A stretch of 64,000 bases of DNA from Magnetospirillum sulfuroxidans. Its GTDB lineage: Bacteria; Pseudomonadota; Alphaproteobacteria; Rhodospirillales; Magnetospirillaceae. The stretch is from the NCBI RefSeq assembly GCF_018224925.1, contig NZ_JAGTUF010000004.1:124001-188000 (forward strand), in the 5' to 3' direction. The translations under genes and the position numbers were made by a program. Positions 1-8,079 of this stretch are shown in pieces (position 1 is the first letter of the stretch; every line of letters begins with the position of its first letter). The notes below the pieces were generated by a model. That model was not told the origin of the DNA, did no database searches, and saw only the letters and a list, made by a program, of their open reading frames with translations.

Positions 1-55
1 GCTCGATGGCGGCATCCGCCAAGCGCTGCGCTGACCGCTTGCGGGCCGGGCGCGA

Positions 56-628
56 TCAGGCGTGCCCGGCTTCCACCGACAACAGGCTGGGATCGACCCC
101 CAGCTTGTGGATGGCCGCTTCCCATTTGTGGGCAAGGTCGGTGGCGAACAGCAAGGATGGATCGGCCGGCACGTTCAGCCAGGAATTTTCCTTGATCTCG
201 GCATCCAATTGCCCGGCGCTCCAGCCGGCATAGCCCAGCGCCAGAATGCTTTTTTCCGGCCCGTCGCCCAACGCGATGGCGCGCAGCACGTCAACGGTGG
301 CGGTCAGGGCGATGCCCTCTTGCACCAGCATGGACGAATCGTGCATGTAATCGTCGGAATGCAGAACGAAGCCGCGGCCACCTTCCACCGGACCGCCCAA
401 ATGGACGCGAATGCGCGAACATTCCGGCCCGGTCTCGATCCCCAATTGCTCCAGCAACTCGCCGAAAGTCAGCCCGTCGAACAGGCGGTTAACCACCAGC
501 CCCATGGCGCCTTCGGCCGAATGGGCGCACAGATAGACCACGGCACGCTCGAATCGGGGATCCTTCATCTGCGGCATGGCGATCAGGAATTGGCCGGACA
601 AATAGCCTTGGGTTTTTTGCATCGTCAT
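56..628 (-). CDS. yqgE: YqgE/AlgH family protein
   Basis: A 190-residue protein of the YqgE/AlgH (DUF179) family, small cytosolic proteins of unresolved biochemical role. The family signature is clear: an N-terminal GYLSGQFLIAMPQMKDPRFERAVV segment (shown here only as its outline: LIAMP, then F-E-R-A-V-V), then GAMGLVVNR, LGGPVEGGRGFVLH and, near the C-terminus, LALGYAGWSAGQLDAEI. The reading frame stays open upstream, but the ATG at 628 begins directly before the conserved N-terminal block and gives the usual family length. It lies divergent to the thiol reductase gene at 769. Family assignment is firm; function is not inferable from context. Confidence 0.9.
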   Translation of the reverse strand: MTMQKTQGYLSGQFLIAMPQMKDPRFERAVVYLCAHSAEGAMGLVVNRLFDGLTFGELLEQLGIETGPECSRIRVHLGGPVEGGRGFVLHSDDYMHDSSMLVQEGIALTATVDVLRAIALGDGPEKSILALGYAGWSAGQLDAEIKENSWLNVPADPSLLFATDLAHKWEAAIHKLGVDPSLLSVEAGHA

Positions 629-768
629 GGCTCCACAGATAGGCCGGAACGCGTCTCGGTGCAACCCCGCAGACGTGTTGCGGCGCAGCCACCGCATGAC
701 CGCCAGTTAAGTTGACAAATGGCCGTGGTATTGCTGTGCTGCGCCGGTTCGGATGCAAGGAATTGATG

Positions 769-2712
769 ATGCGACGGCTGCTGCTGGCCCTGGTGGGAAT
801 GATGACGGTGCTGGGATCGGCGGCCATGGCGGCGCCGGCAACGTCCGACTGGGTCGAAAACGAAGCCGGCAAGGTCCGCCTGATCGCCGCCGCCACCACC
901 ACCGGCAAGGCGGCGAGCATGCGCTTGGGCGTTCATTTCCAATTGCTGCCGGGCTGGAAAATCTATTGGCGCACCCCCGGCGACGCCGGCTATCCGCCCA
1001 AGATCGACTGGAGCGGCTCGAAGAATGCCGGCGCGGTGACGGTGCTGTGGCCGGCCCCCAAGCGTTTTGTCCTCGCCGGCCTGCAAAACCACGGCTATGC
1101 CGGCGAAGTGGTGCTGCCCCTGGACGTGGCCTTGCCGCGCCCGCACAAGGCGGTCAGCTTGAAGGCCAATCTGGATTATCTGGCCTGTTCCCAGATTTGC
1201 GTGCCCATGCAGGCGGATTTAAACCTGACCGTGCCCGCCGGGCCGGCCCAGCCCTCGGATTTCGCCGACGTGATCAGCCGCTTCGCCGCCCGCGTGCCCG
1301 GCCCCGCCGATGTTCAAGGCATCAGCATCGATTCGGTGGAATTCATCAGCGCCGGCGAGACGACATCGGTGCGCCTCAGCGTCAGCAGCGCCACCCCCTT
1401 CGATCACCCGGATCTATTCATCGAACCCGCCGAAACCGCCAGCTTCGAGGCGCCACGCCTGCGTTTGTCGGCGGATCGCACCCAGGCGATCCTGGAATCG
1501 GCAGTGGTGCCCGGCACCCTGACCGCCCCGTTGGGGCAAACCCCGCTGACCGTCACCCTGGTCGATGGCGAACGCGCCATGGAACTGACCGCGATCCCGG
1601 TGGCCGGCGCCGCCTTGCCGCCCATGACCGCCGACGCCGTTGACGGGGCGTCTTTTCTGGCCATGCTGGGCATCGCCTTGTTGGGCGGGTTGATTTTGAA
1701 CCTGATGCCCTGCGTGCTGCCGGTGCTGTCCATCAAGGTGCTGGGCGCCCTGGGCCATGGCGGCGCCCAATTACATCATATCCGCGCAGCCTTCATCGCC
1801 TCGGCCGCCGGCATCGTCGTCTCGTTCCTGGCCCTGGCCGCACTGGCCATCGCCATCAAATCGGCCGGCGCGGCGGTGGGCTGGGGCATTCAGTTCCAGC
1901 AGCCCGCTTTTCTGGCGGTGATGATCGTGCTGTTGCTGGGCTTTGCCCTCAATCTATGGGGCGCCTTCGAAATCCGTCTGCCTTCGGCGTTGATGAACGT
2001 CGGCGGCGGCGGCGGCGGCCATCACACCTTGTTGGGTCATTTCCTTTCCGGCGCTTTCGCCACAGTGCTGGCGACACCGTGCTCGGCCCCGTTCCTGGGC
2101 ACCGCCATCGGCTTTGCCTTGGCCCGCGGTCCGGTTGAAATCCTGACCATCTTCACCGCCTTGGCTTTGGGCATGGCCGCCCCCTATTTGCTGGTCGCGG
2201 TGTGGCCGCAGGCGGCGCACAAGCTCCCCCGTCCGGGCCGTTGGATGGTCCGGGTCAAGCATGTGATGGGCTTGGCCCTGGTCGCCACCGCATTGTGGCT
2301 GGGACTCATTCTCGCCACCCAGACCGGCCTGCTGAGCGAAGGCGACAAGGCCGACGGCGCCACCGCCTGGGTCAAATTCGACCAAGCCGCCATCGCCCGC
2401 GCCGTCTCCGAGGGCAAGGTGGTGTTCGTCGATGTTACCGCCGATTGGTGCATTACCTGCAAGGTCAACAAGGCCGCCGTGCTGGACCGCGCCCCGGTGG
2501 CGACACGGCTTCGGGACGGCTCGGTCATCGCCATGCGCGCCGACTGGACCACCCCCGATTCCGGTGTTGCCGCCTATCTGGCGTCGTTCGGCCGCTATGG
2601 CATTCCGTTCAACGCCGTCTATGGGCCGAAGGCGGCGAACGGCATTGCCTTATCCGAATTGCTGAGCAGCGACGAGGTATTGGCGGCGCTCCGCCAAGCC
2701 GCCGGGCCTTAA
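769..2712 (+). CDS. DsbD/ScsB-like transmembrane thiol:disulfide reductase
   Basis: A 647-residue membrane protein that probably carries electrons from cytoplasmic thioredoxin to periplasmic thiol substrates. Residues 1-21 look like a signal peptide. A periplasmic DsbD-like domain follows (to about 290) with a CSQIC cysteine pair. A multi-helix DsbD-type membrane domain (about 300-540) carries the two redox half-sites NLMPC and ATPCSAP. A periplasmic thioredoxin-like domain carries DWCITCK, with the CxxC cysteines at 561 and 564. The ATG at 769 is preferred because an AAGGAA ribosome site lies 6 nt upstream; the ATG at 766 would be only 3 nt away. The N-terminal domain resembles ScsB or bacterial DsbD homologues more than E. 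coli DsbD. The substrate is unknown. Confidence 0.9.
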   Translation: MRRLLLALVGMMTVLGSAAMAAPATSDWVENEAGKVRLIAAATTTGKAASMRLGVHFQLLPGWKIYWRTPGDAGYPPKIDWSGSKNAGAVTVLWPAPKRFVLAGLQNHGYAGEVVLPLDVALPRPHKAVSLKANLDYLACSQICVPMQADLNLTVPAGPAQPSDFADVISRFAARVPGPADVQGISIDSVEFISAGETTSVRLSVSSATPFDHPDLFIEPAETASFEAPRLRLSADRTQAILESAVVPGTLTAPLGQTPLTVTLVDGERAMELTAIPVAGAALPPMTADAVDGASFLAMLGIALLGGLILNLMPCVLPVLSIKVLGALGHGGAQLHHIRAAFIASAAGIVVSFLALAALAIAIKSAGAAVGWGIQFQQPAFLAVMIVLLLGFALNLWGAFEIRLPSALMNVGGGGGGHHTLLGHFLSGAFATVLATPCSAPFLGTAIGFALARGPVEILTIFTALALGMAAPYLLVAVWPQAAHKLPRPGRWMVRVKHVMGLALVATALWLGLILATQTGLLSEGDKADGATAWVKFDQAAIARAVSEGKVVFVDVTADWCITCKVNKAAVLDRAPVATRLRDGSVIAMRADWTTPDSGVAAYLASFGRYGIPFNAVYGPKAANGIALSELLSSDEVLAALRQAAGP

Positions 2713-2719
2713 CCCCGCG

Positions 2720-3697
2720 TCACCCGCGCTTGGCCCGCACCCGCGACCGCGCCTCGGCCAGTTCACGGCCCATCTTGCGAATGTCGTGCAGCAGGGTTTC
2801 CAGCACCAGGATCACCAGATCGGGGGTCCGGTTCAGCTGCGATTTCAACGCCGCCTTGGGCAAAACCAGACAAACGGTATCCTCGCAGGCTTCAGCCCAG
2901 GCCATGCGCGGCTGATCATCGATCAACGCCATTTCACCGAACACGCCGTTATCAATCAGCTCGGCCAAAACCACCTTGTCGCCATTAACCATCTTAAAGA
3001 TGGAAACCCGGCCGCTTTCGATGACATAGGCCTCGTCGCCCACATCGCCTTCGGCAAAAATCGGCTCCCCCGCCTTGAACCGTCGCCGCGACGACCGTTC
3101 CCCCCCGGTCTTGGCCGCCTGCGCCCCCTGCGCCATGGCCTTGCGCACCATCGGCTGGGCAATGCCCGGCGGAATTTCGATCAGCGGCCGAGGTTTCGGC
3201 AACGGCGCCGACAATCGCCGATTGACGCCTTCCGGCGGCGGCCGATCCATGCTCCGCCGACAGGGGCCGACGAAGGGATCGGCCTGGACGAATGGTCGCG
3301 GGTTCAGCAACACATTGCGCACCCGCCGAAACAGCGATTCAGCCGATACCGGTTTGGCCAGGAATTCGGTGATGCCGGCATTGCGGGCCAACACCACGGT
3401 ATCCATGTCGGCCGCCCCCGAGACCATGATGATGGGGATATCCGCGCATAAGGGGATTTCCCCGATCCGGATCAGCCGGGTAAAGGCGATGCCGTCCAAG
3501 GGCTGCATTTCGTAATCCACCAAGACCAGATCAATCTTGCGATCACGCAGGATTTGCACGCCTTCGGGGCCATCGCCCGCCTCCACCACCTGACGGGCGC
3601 CGAACGAATTCAGCGCCGATTTGATGAACGAGCGGGCATAACGGCTATCATCGATGACCAGCACGGTGATGGTGCTGAGGTCGATGTCGACGATCAT
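2720..3697 (-). CDS. Response regulator with cyclic-nucleotide-binding output domain
   Basis: A 325-residue two-domain signalling protein. Residues 8-130 form a CheY-like receiver with the acidic pair IDDS, phosphoacceptor D61 in LVLVDYEM, and the lysine of LAKPVS. A linker of about 70 residues leads to a cyclic-nucleotide-binding fold (about 205-320: FKAGEPIFAEGDVGDEAYVIESG, quoted in part as GDVGDEAY, then GVFGEMALIDDQPRMA). No DNA-binding domain follows, so the output is probably protein interaction or nucleotide sensing rather than transcription. ATG 3697 is chosen because the receiver starts about 10 residues later; the longer frame would add 39 unlikely residues. It is divergent from ubiT. 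Confidence 0.85.
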   Translation of the reverse strand: MIVDIDLSTITVLVIDDSRYARSFIKSALNSFGARQVVEAGDGPEGVQILRDRKIDLVLVDYEMQPLDGIAFTRLIRIGEIPLCADIPIIMVSGAADMDTVVLARNAGITEFLAKPVSAESLFRRVRNVLLNPRPFVQADPFVGPCRRSMDRPPPEGVNRRLSAPLPKPRPLIEIPPGIAQPMVRKAMAQGAQAAKTGGERSSRRRFKAGEPIFAEGDVGDEAYVIESGRVSIFKMVNGDKVVLAELIDNGVFGEMALIDDQPRMAWAEACEDTVCLVLPKAALKSQLNRTPDLVILVLETLLHDIRKMGRELAEARSRVRAKRG

Positions 3698-3800
3698 GGG
3701 ACAGGTCCTTGCGCCGTGACGGCGGATAATTGATATGATTGTCCTTTCTAACGACAAACAAGTTTCGTTCCAAGGGGCCTCGGCCCTATCTTGCTGTCGC

Positions 3801-3814
3801 TTGACGGTGGTCAA
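3801..3814 (+). promoter_or_regulatory. FNR/CRP-family palindrome upstream of ubiT
   Basis: TTGACGGTGGTCAA is a perfect 5-bp inverted repeat with a 4-nt spacer. It differs from the FNR consensus TTGAT-N4-ATCAA by one symmetrical base in each half. Its centre is about 65 nt before the ubiT ATG. Oxygen-sensing control would fit genes for O2-independent ubiquinone synthesis. No strong -10 sits at the textbook distance; TATGAC at 3825-3830 is the nearest candidate. Confidence 0.5.
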
Positions 3815-3872
3815 CGCGCGAGGCTATGACCGTTGCCAACAATTGGCCCCCTCCTCCGAAGGACGCGAAAAG

Positions 3873-4550
3873 ATGATGGAAGGGCAATTCCGGCCGGGGC
3901 ACCGCCCCATGACGCCGCCGTTTTCCCCAGTGTTACTGCTGGGTCTGGCCTTGAAACCGCTGCGCCCGGCCTTGCTGCAACCGCTGTTCGACGCCATGCT
4001 CAAGCTGGTGCGCAACCGCCACCCCGATATCTTGGAGCGGATGGAGGCCTATGGCGACAGGATAGTGTGCATTGATCCGGTTGACCTGCCCTTCGCTTTG
4101 TTGCTGGAACCCAATCCGGCCGAGCCGCGCCTGACCGTGCGCCGCTTCGTCGATGCCGACGAGGTGCATGCCACCATTCGCGGGCCGCTGGAAACCCTGA
4201 TCGCCCTGGCCGAGGGCAAGGTCGATGGCGACGCCTTGTTCTTTTCCCGTCAGTTGCAGGTGGAAGGCGACACCGAGGTGGTGGTGGCCTTGCGCAACGC
4301 CATCGACGGCGCCGGCATCGACCTGATCGCCGATCTGGCCTCGGCCCTGGGGCCGCTGGCCACCCCGGCCCAACGCGCCGCCAGCAGCGTGCTGGAAACG
4401 CTGTCGGCCTTGCGCGGCGGCGTCGAGACCATGCGCCAATCGCTGATCGCTCCGGCCATGCAAAACGCCGCCGCGCGCGACGCCCGCCTGGCCGAGCTGG
4501 AAGCGGAGGTCAAAGCCCTGCGCAAGGCCAGCCGCCGAGGACATGCCTGA
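3873..4550 (+). CDS. ubiT: UbiT-like SCP2-domain accessory factor for anaerobic ubiquinone synthesis
   Basis: A 225-residue protein with an SCP2 (sterol-carrier-like) lipid-binding fold over about residues 30-165, then a predicted helical C-terminal tail with an AELEAEVKALRKA coiled coil. UbiT is a lipid-binding factor required for oxygen-independent ubiquinone biosynthesis. SCP2 similarity alone is generic; the assignment comes from direct coupling to ubiU and ubiV. The ATG at 3873 follows AAGGA with a 9-nt gap; upstream codons are open but unlike the family. Its stop codon overlaps the ubiU start (TGATG). The longer C-terminus compared with enterobacterial UbiT is notable. Confidence 0.85.
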   Translation: MMEGQFRPGHRPMTPPFSPVLLLGLALKPLRPALLQPLFDAMLKLVRNRHPDILERMEAYGDRIVCIDPVDLPFALLLEPNPAEPRLTVRRFVDADEVHATIRGPLETLIALAEGKVDGDALFFSRQLQVEGDTEVVVALRNAIDGAGIDLIADLASALGPLATPAQRAASSVLETLSALRGGVETMRQSLIAPAMQNAAARDARLAELEAEVKALRKASRRGHA

Positions 4551-5548
4551 TGACTGAACTGATCCGCCCGGAACTGGTTTGCCCCGCCGGCACCCCGGCC
4601 GCGTTGAAAAGCGCCGTCGATGCCGGCGCCGATTGCGTCTATGTCGGCTTTCGCGACGAAACCAACGCCCGCAATTTTCCCGGCCTGAATTTCAATCGCA
4701 AGGAACTGGAAGACGGCATCGGTTATGCCCATGCCCGTGGGGCCAAGGTTCTGGTGGCCATCAATACCTTTCCCCGCGCCGGTCACCCCGAAATCTGGCA
4801 TGCGGCGGTCGATGACGCGGCGCGACTGCAAGCCGACGCCGTCATCTTGGCCGATATCGGCCTGATCGATTACGCCGCCCGCACCCATCCCGATTTGCGC
4901 CTGCATTTGTCGGTGCAGGCGGCGGCGTCGAACCCGCAGGCCATCCGCTTTTACGCCGAACGTTTCGGCGTCCGCCGGGTGGTGTTGCCGCGGGTGCTGA
5001 CCGTGCCGGAAATCGCCGCCATCAACGCCATCATCGCCCCCATCGAAACCGAAGTATTCGTCTTCGGCGGCCTGTGCGTCATGGCCGAGGGCCGTTGCGC
5101 CCTGTCGTCTTACGCCACCGGCCAATCCCCCAACATGAACGGGGTCTGCTCTCCCGCCAGCCACGTCCGCTATGTGGAAAGCGGCCACGGCATCACCTCG
5201 CAACTGGCCGGCTTCACCATCAACCAATTCGGTCTGAACGAACCGGCCGGCTATCCGACCCTGTGCAAGGGCCGCTTCATCGCCAACGGCAAGACCAGCT
5301 ATCTGTTCGAGGAACCGACCTCGCTCAACACGCTGACCATGCTGCCCGATCTGATCAAGGCCGGGGTCACCGCCTTCAAGATCGAAGGCCGCCAGCGCGG
5401 CCGGGCCTATGTGGCGGCGGTGGTCCAGGCCTTTCGCGCAGGGATCGACGCGGTGATGGCCGGACAGCCGGTTCCCGACATGGATTTGGACTGCATCACC
5501 GAAGGCGGCCGCCAAACCACCGGCGCCTATGAAAAGGCTTGGCGATGA
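4550..5548 (+). CDS. ubiU: UbiU, U32-family Fe-S protein for O2-independent ubiquinone hydroxylation
   Basis: A 332-residue peptidase-U32-family protein. UbiU and UbiV form a 4Fe-4S heterodimer that hydroxylates ubiquinone precursors without O2. Cysteines C176, C183, C200 and C239 are spaced 7, 17 and 39 residues apart, the same spacing as the iron-sulphur ligands of E. coli UbiU (C169, C176, C193, C232, from memory). Conserved blocks include ELVCPAGTPAALKSAVDAGAD, given here as VCPAG and AGADCVYVGF, plus NMNGVCSPASH and KIEGRQRG. It overlaps ubiT by one base and ubiV by ATGA, so the three genes are translationally coupled. Confidence 0.95.
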   Translation: MTELIRPELVCPAGTPAALKSAVDAGADCVYVGFRDETNARNFPGLNFNRKELEDGIGYAHARGAKVLVAINTFPRAGHPEIWHAAVDDAARLQADAVILADIGLIDYAARTHPDLRLHLSVQAAASNPQAIRFYAERFGVRRVVLPRVLTVPEIAAINAIIAPIETEVFVFGGLCVMAEGRCALSSYATGQSPNMNGVCSPASHVRYVESGHGITSQLAGFTINQFGLNEPAGYPTLCKGRFIANGKTSYLFEEPTSLNTLTMLPDLIKAGVTAFKIEGRQRGRAYVAAVVQAFRAGIDAVMAGQPVPDMDLDCITEGGRQTTGAYEKAWR

Positions 5549-6465
5549 CCAAACACGATCCCCTTTCGCCGCTGCGCCTGACCCTGGGTCCGGTGCTGTT
5601 CAACTGGCGCCCCGAAAAGCTGCGCGATTTTTATTTCCGCATCGCCGACGAAGCCGAGATCGACAGCGTCTGCGTTGGCGAGGTGGTGTGTTCCAAACGC
5701 ACGCCGTTCTTCGCCCCCTTCGTCGGCGAAGTGGTCGAGCGACTGCGCGCGGCGGGCAAGGAAGTCATCTTGTCGTCACTGGCCCTGATCATGACCGAGC
5801 GCGAAGCCAAGCAGGCCGAGGAATTGAGCCAGGCCGGGGATTTTCTCATCGAAGCCAACGATATATCGGTCGCCTCGATGCTGGCTGGCCGGCCTTTTGT
5901 CGCCGGCCCCTTGCTGAACATCTACAACGAAGGAACCTTGGCCTATCTGCATGGTTTGGGTGCGGTCCGCGCCTGCCTGCCGGCAGAGCTGCCCGCCACC
6001 ATCATCGCCACCCTGGCCAAGAACAGCGGCGCTGAAATCGAAGTGCAAAGCTTTGGCCGCCTGCCGCTGGCCATCTCGGCCCGCTGCTATCACGCCCGCT
6101 CGCGCAATCTGGCCAAGGATGGCTGCCAATACGTCTGTGCCGACGATCCCGACGGCATGGCCGTCGATACCTTGGACGACGAGCCGTTCCTCGCCGTCAA
6201 CGGCACCCAGACCATGTCCTATCATTACCTTGACCTGTTGGCCGAGCTGGCGCCGCTGCGCGCCATCGGCGTCAATCGCTTGCGGCTGTGGCCGCACGAT
6301 GTCGACATGGTCGCGGTCGCGGCCCTGTTCCGCGCCGCCGCCAACGGCTTGATCGCCCCCGAAGACGCCGCCCAGCACCTGGCGCAATTGTGCCCCAAGG
6401 CGGAATTCGCCAATGGATATTTCCATGGCCGCGAAGGGCATGCCTTTGTTCAGGCCCAAGCGTGA
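5545..6465 (+). CDS. ubiV: UbiV, partner U32-family Fe-S protein of UbiU
   Basis: A 306-residue U32-family protein, the second subunit of the anaerobic ubiquinone hydroxylase. Cysteines C49 (GEVVCSKR), C181, C194 and C198 (CYHAR, then GCQYVC) match the family pattern; the last three have the 13- and 4-residue spacing of E. coli UbiV. A TTG two codons upstream is possible, but the ATG at 5545 has AAAAGG 7 nt before it and overlaps the ubiU stop as ATGA. No ubiquinone O2-dependent hydroxylase gene is nearby. The trio would let the cell make ubiquinone under microoxic or denitrifying conditions. Confidence 0.94.
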   Translation: MTKHDPLSPLRLTLGPVLFNWRPEKLRDFYFRIADEAEIDSVCVGEVVCSKRTPFFAPFVGEVVERLRAAGKEVILSSLALIMTEREAKQAEELSQAGDFLIEANDISVASMLAGRPFVAGPLLNIYNEGTLAYLHGLGAVRACLPAELPATIIATLAKNSGAEIEVQSFGRLPLAISARCYHARSRNLAKDGCQYVCADDPDGMAVDTLDDEPFLAVNGTQTMSYHYLDLLAELAPLRAIGVNRLRLWPHDVDMVAVAALFRAAANGLIAPEDAAQHLAQLCPKAEFANGYFHGREGHAFVQAQA

Positions 6466-6474
6466 CAGCAGCCC

Positions 6475-6503
6475 TTGTTCCCGCCCGCAACCCTCGGCAT
6501 AAT
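6475..6503 (+). promoter_or_regulatory. Possible sigma-70 promoter for the gene at 6567
   Basis: TTGTTC and CATAAT are separated by 17 nt. The -10 matches 5 of 6 consensus bases but the -35 only 3 of 6. It starts 10 nt after ubiV ends and would give a leader of about 55 nt containing the hairpin at 6520. Confidence 0.35.
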
Positions 6504-6519
6504 CCTTTGCTTGGGTGAT

Positions 6520-6544
6520 GGCGGTACAGGGGGGCTGTGCCGCC
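6520..6544 (+). other. GC-rich leader hairpin
   Basis: GGCGGTACA and TGTGCCGCC form a 9-bp stem (one G-U pair) around a 7-nt G-rich loop, 22 nt before the ATG at 6567. There is no T tract, so a role in mRNA stability or translation is more likely than termination. It could also mark the end of the ubiTUV transcript. Confidence 0.4.
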
Positions 6545-6566
6545 GGGGCTAGTTTGGGGACCGGGT

Positions 6567-7592
6567 ATGGCAGAGGCAGTCAACAGCAGCGCCAAATCAA
6601 GCGAAGGCGATGACGGTATCGTCCGTTTCGATCACAAGTTCTTTAGCTCGTTCGACGACCTGTATTTTCGCACCACCGATGTCGGCGAACCCGTCGCCGT
6701 GCTCAAACTGGCCGCCAACGAAGCCATTTTGGGCTTCGAGGGCATCAAGCGCGAATTCATGCTCAAACCCGATTCCCATGACGCCAAGATGCTGGATCGG
6801 GTGGCGGAAGGGCTGCAATTCATCCGCGGCCTGCGTCCGGGCGAGGCCCTGCCCAAGGAAATCACCACCCGCGAAGCATCGTGGGACCCGACCGAGCGCC
6901 ACCGCCGCATCGCCCGGCAACGTCTGACCATGCAGTTGGTCACCTGGCTGACCGGCAACGAACATATCTTCACCTCGGCCGAGGAACTGATGCAGGTGGC
7001 CGAAGATCCGCAGGTGAAGAAGAACATCAACCTCGCCTTCGCCGAAGCCGCCGAAGAACTGGGCCTGGGCCGCGACCGCCGCGAAGAGGTGGTGCAATAC
7101 ATCGAAACCCTGGCCAAGGAACTTGCCTATATCGAATGCGAGCGCGACGTCTTCGCCGAAATCTGCAAGATCGACGACAAGGTGCAGGATTTGCGCCGCA
7201 TCTATTCCGCCGACCGCTCGATGATTGACACCACCGATCAAGTGGCGCGCCTGTCGCAACGGGCTTTGAAGGTCTTTCGCGATTATTTCGAACAGGTGGA
7301 TGCCCAGACCGGCGAAATTCTCGCCATGCTGAAGAACATCGACAACCAGATCGAATATATCCGTTCGGTCCGCGACGAAGTGCATCGCCGGCAATTGCCG
7401 TGGGAAGATTTCATTCCAATCTGGAAGTCGCTTTATGCCGTGCGGTCGGATGAAAACACCAACCGCATCCGCGACCTTTACCAGTTCCTGGCGCCGCGCT
7501 TCATGCAGGTGAACGAATGGGTGCTGGTGACCAAACGCGGATTTGAAACCGGCGGCAAGAAAAAGCCGATCGGCGGGATCATGCGCTGGTAA
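6567..7592 (+). CDS. Conserved-looking protein of unknown function
   Basis: A 341-residue protein I do not recognise. It has no signal peptide or membrane segment and is rich in charged residues. A predicted helical middle to C-terminal part (about 120-300) includes EELGLGRDRREEVVQYI, reported here as GRDRREEVV, and MLKNIDNQIEYIRSVRDEVHRR, reported as NIDNQIEYIRS, suggesting a helical bundle or scaffold. The C-terminus is basic (TGGKKKPIGG). The ATG at 6567 is chosen over an upstream in-frame start because a GGGGAC element lies just before it. It stands alone between ubiV and the convergent divK-like gene. Codon use matches neighbouring genes, so it is a real gene; no function is proposed. 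Confidence 0.8.
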   Translation: MAEAVNSSAKSSEGDDGIVRFDHKFFSSFDDLYFRTTDVGEPVAVLKLAANEAILGFEGIKREFMLKPDSHDAKMLDRVAEGLQFIRGLRPGEALPKEITTREASWDPTERHRRIARQRLTMQLVTWLTGNEHIFTSAEELMQVAEDPQVKKNINLAFAEAAEELGLGRDRREEVVQYIETLAKELAYIECERDVFAEICKIDDKVQDLRRIYSADRSMIDTTDQVARLSQRALKVFRDYFEQVDAQTGEILAMLKNIDNQIEYIRSVRDEVHRRQLPWEDFIPIWKSLYAVRSDENTNRIRDLYQFLAPRFMQVNEWVLVTKRGFETGGKKKPIGGIMRW

Positions 7593-7594
7593 TA

Positions 7595-7631
7595 CCGGCC
7601 GCCCTTTAAAATGATCCGTTCCGGCGGCCGG
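7595..7631 (+). terminator. Terminator-like hairpin after the unknown gene
   Basis: CCGGCCGCC and GGCGGCCGG pair perfectly (9 bp) around a 19-nt loop, 2 nt after the stop codon. There is no T run, so it is at best a weak or factor-assisted terminator between convergent genes. Confidence 0.35.
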
Positions 7632-7668
7632 CAAGCCCGAGCGGCATTTGAGCCGGCCGTCTCGGCAT

Positions 7669-7691
7669 GAATTGATCCAACGGATCAGTTC
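7669..7691 (-). terminator. Terminator-like hairpin at the end of the divK-like gene
   Basis: On the minus strand GAACTGATCC-GTT-GGATCAATTC forms a nearly perfect stem of about 9 pairs directly at the stop codon of the divK-like gene. It lacks a T tract. TGATCC-AAC-GGATCA is the perfect core. Confidence 0.35.
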
Positions 7692-8079
7692 ATTGGCCGG
7701 GCGGTATAAGACGATCCTTGTTGCAATATTGCTCGACCTCTTCCAGCAATTTGCGCACGGAAATCGGCTTGGTGATGACCTGATTAAAGCCTTCACTCAG
7801 GAAGCCGTTGACCGATTCCGGGTCGGCGAAAGCGGTCACCGCCAACACCGGCATGGCGCGGGTGCGGGGATCCTCGCGCAGCTCCTTCAACAAATCGACA
7901 CCCGAACGTTTCGGCAGTTGAATGTCCATCAGCACCACGTCGGCACCGCCGGCAGCCATCTCGACCAGCCCATCGCCGTCGGACGATTTCAGCGTCCGAT
8001 AACCGGCGATGGACAGCGCTTGATCAAGCAGCTTCATGTTCATGGCGTTATCTTCGACGATGATTACCGTGCCGCTCAT
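7690..8079 (-). CDS. DivK-like single-domain response regulator
   Basis: A 129-residue stand-alone receiver domain. All key residues are present: acidic pair in IVEDN, phosphoacceptor D52 in VVLMDIQLP, and K104 in ITKPIS. The pattern VEDNAMNMKL..GYRTL..MDIQLP..SG..VTAFA closely resembles Caulobacter DivK, which signals in the CtrA phosphorelay. The start codon overlaps the stop of the upstream 1029-aa sensor gene (ATGA), so the two are co-translated and probably work together. Whether this is the true DivK orthologue or a paralogue dedicated to that sensor cannot be settled here. Confidence 0.85.
   Translation of the reverse strand: MSGTVIIVEDNAMNMKLLDQALSIAGYRTLKSSDGDGLVEMAAGGADVVLMDIQLPKRSGVDLLKELREDPRTRAMPVLAVTAFADPESVNGFLSEGFNQVITKPISVRKLLEEVEQYCNKDRLIPPGQ

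Noticed and set aside
2-34. Possible 3' end of a plus-strand gene (LDGGIRQALR then TGA)
   Set aside because: Ten residues at the window edge cannot be distinguished from chance.
62-715. Plus-strand frame opposite yqgE
   Set aside because: yqgE motifs on the minus strand are convincing; this frame is a shadow.
712-740. TTGACA at 712-717 as a promoter for the DsbD-like gene
   Set aside because: The -35 is perfect, but the sequence 17 nt downstream (TGTGCT) matches only half of a -10; not enough to list.
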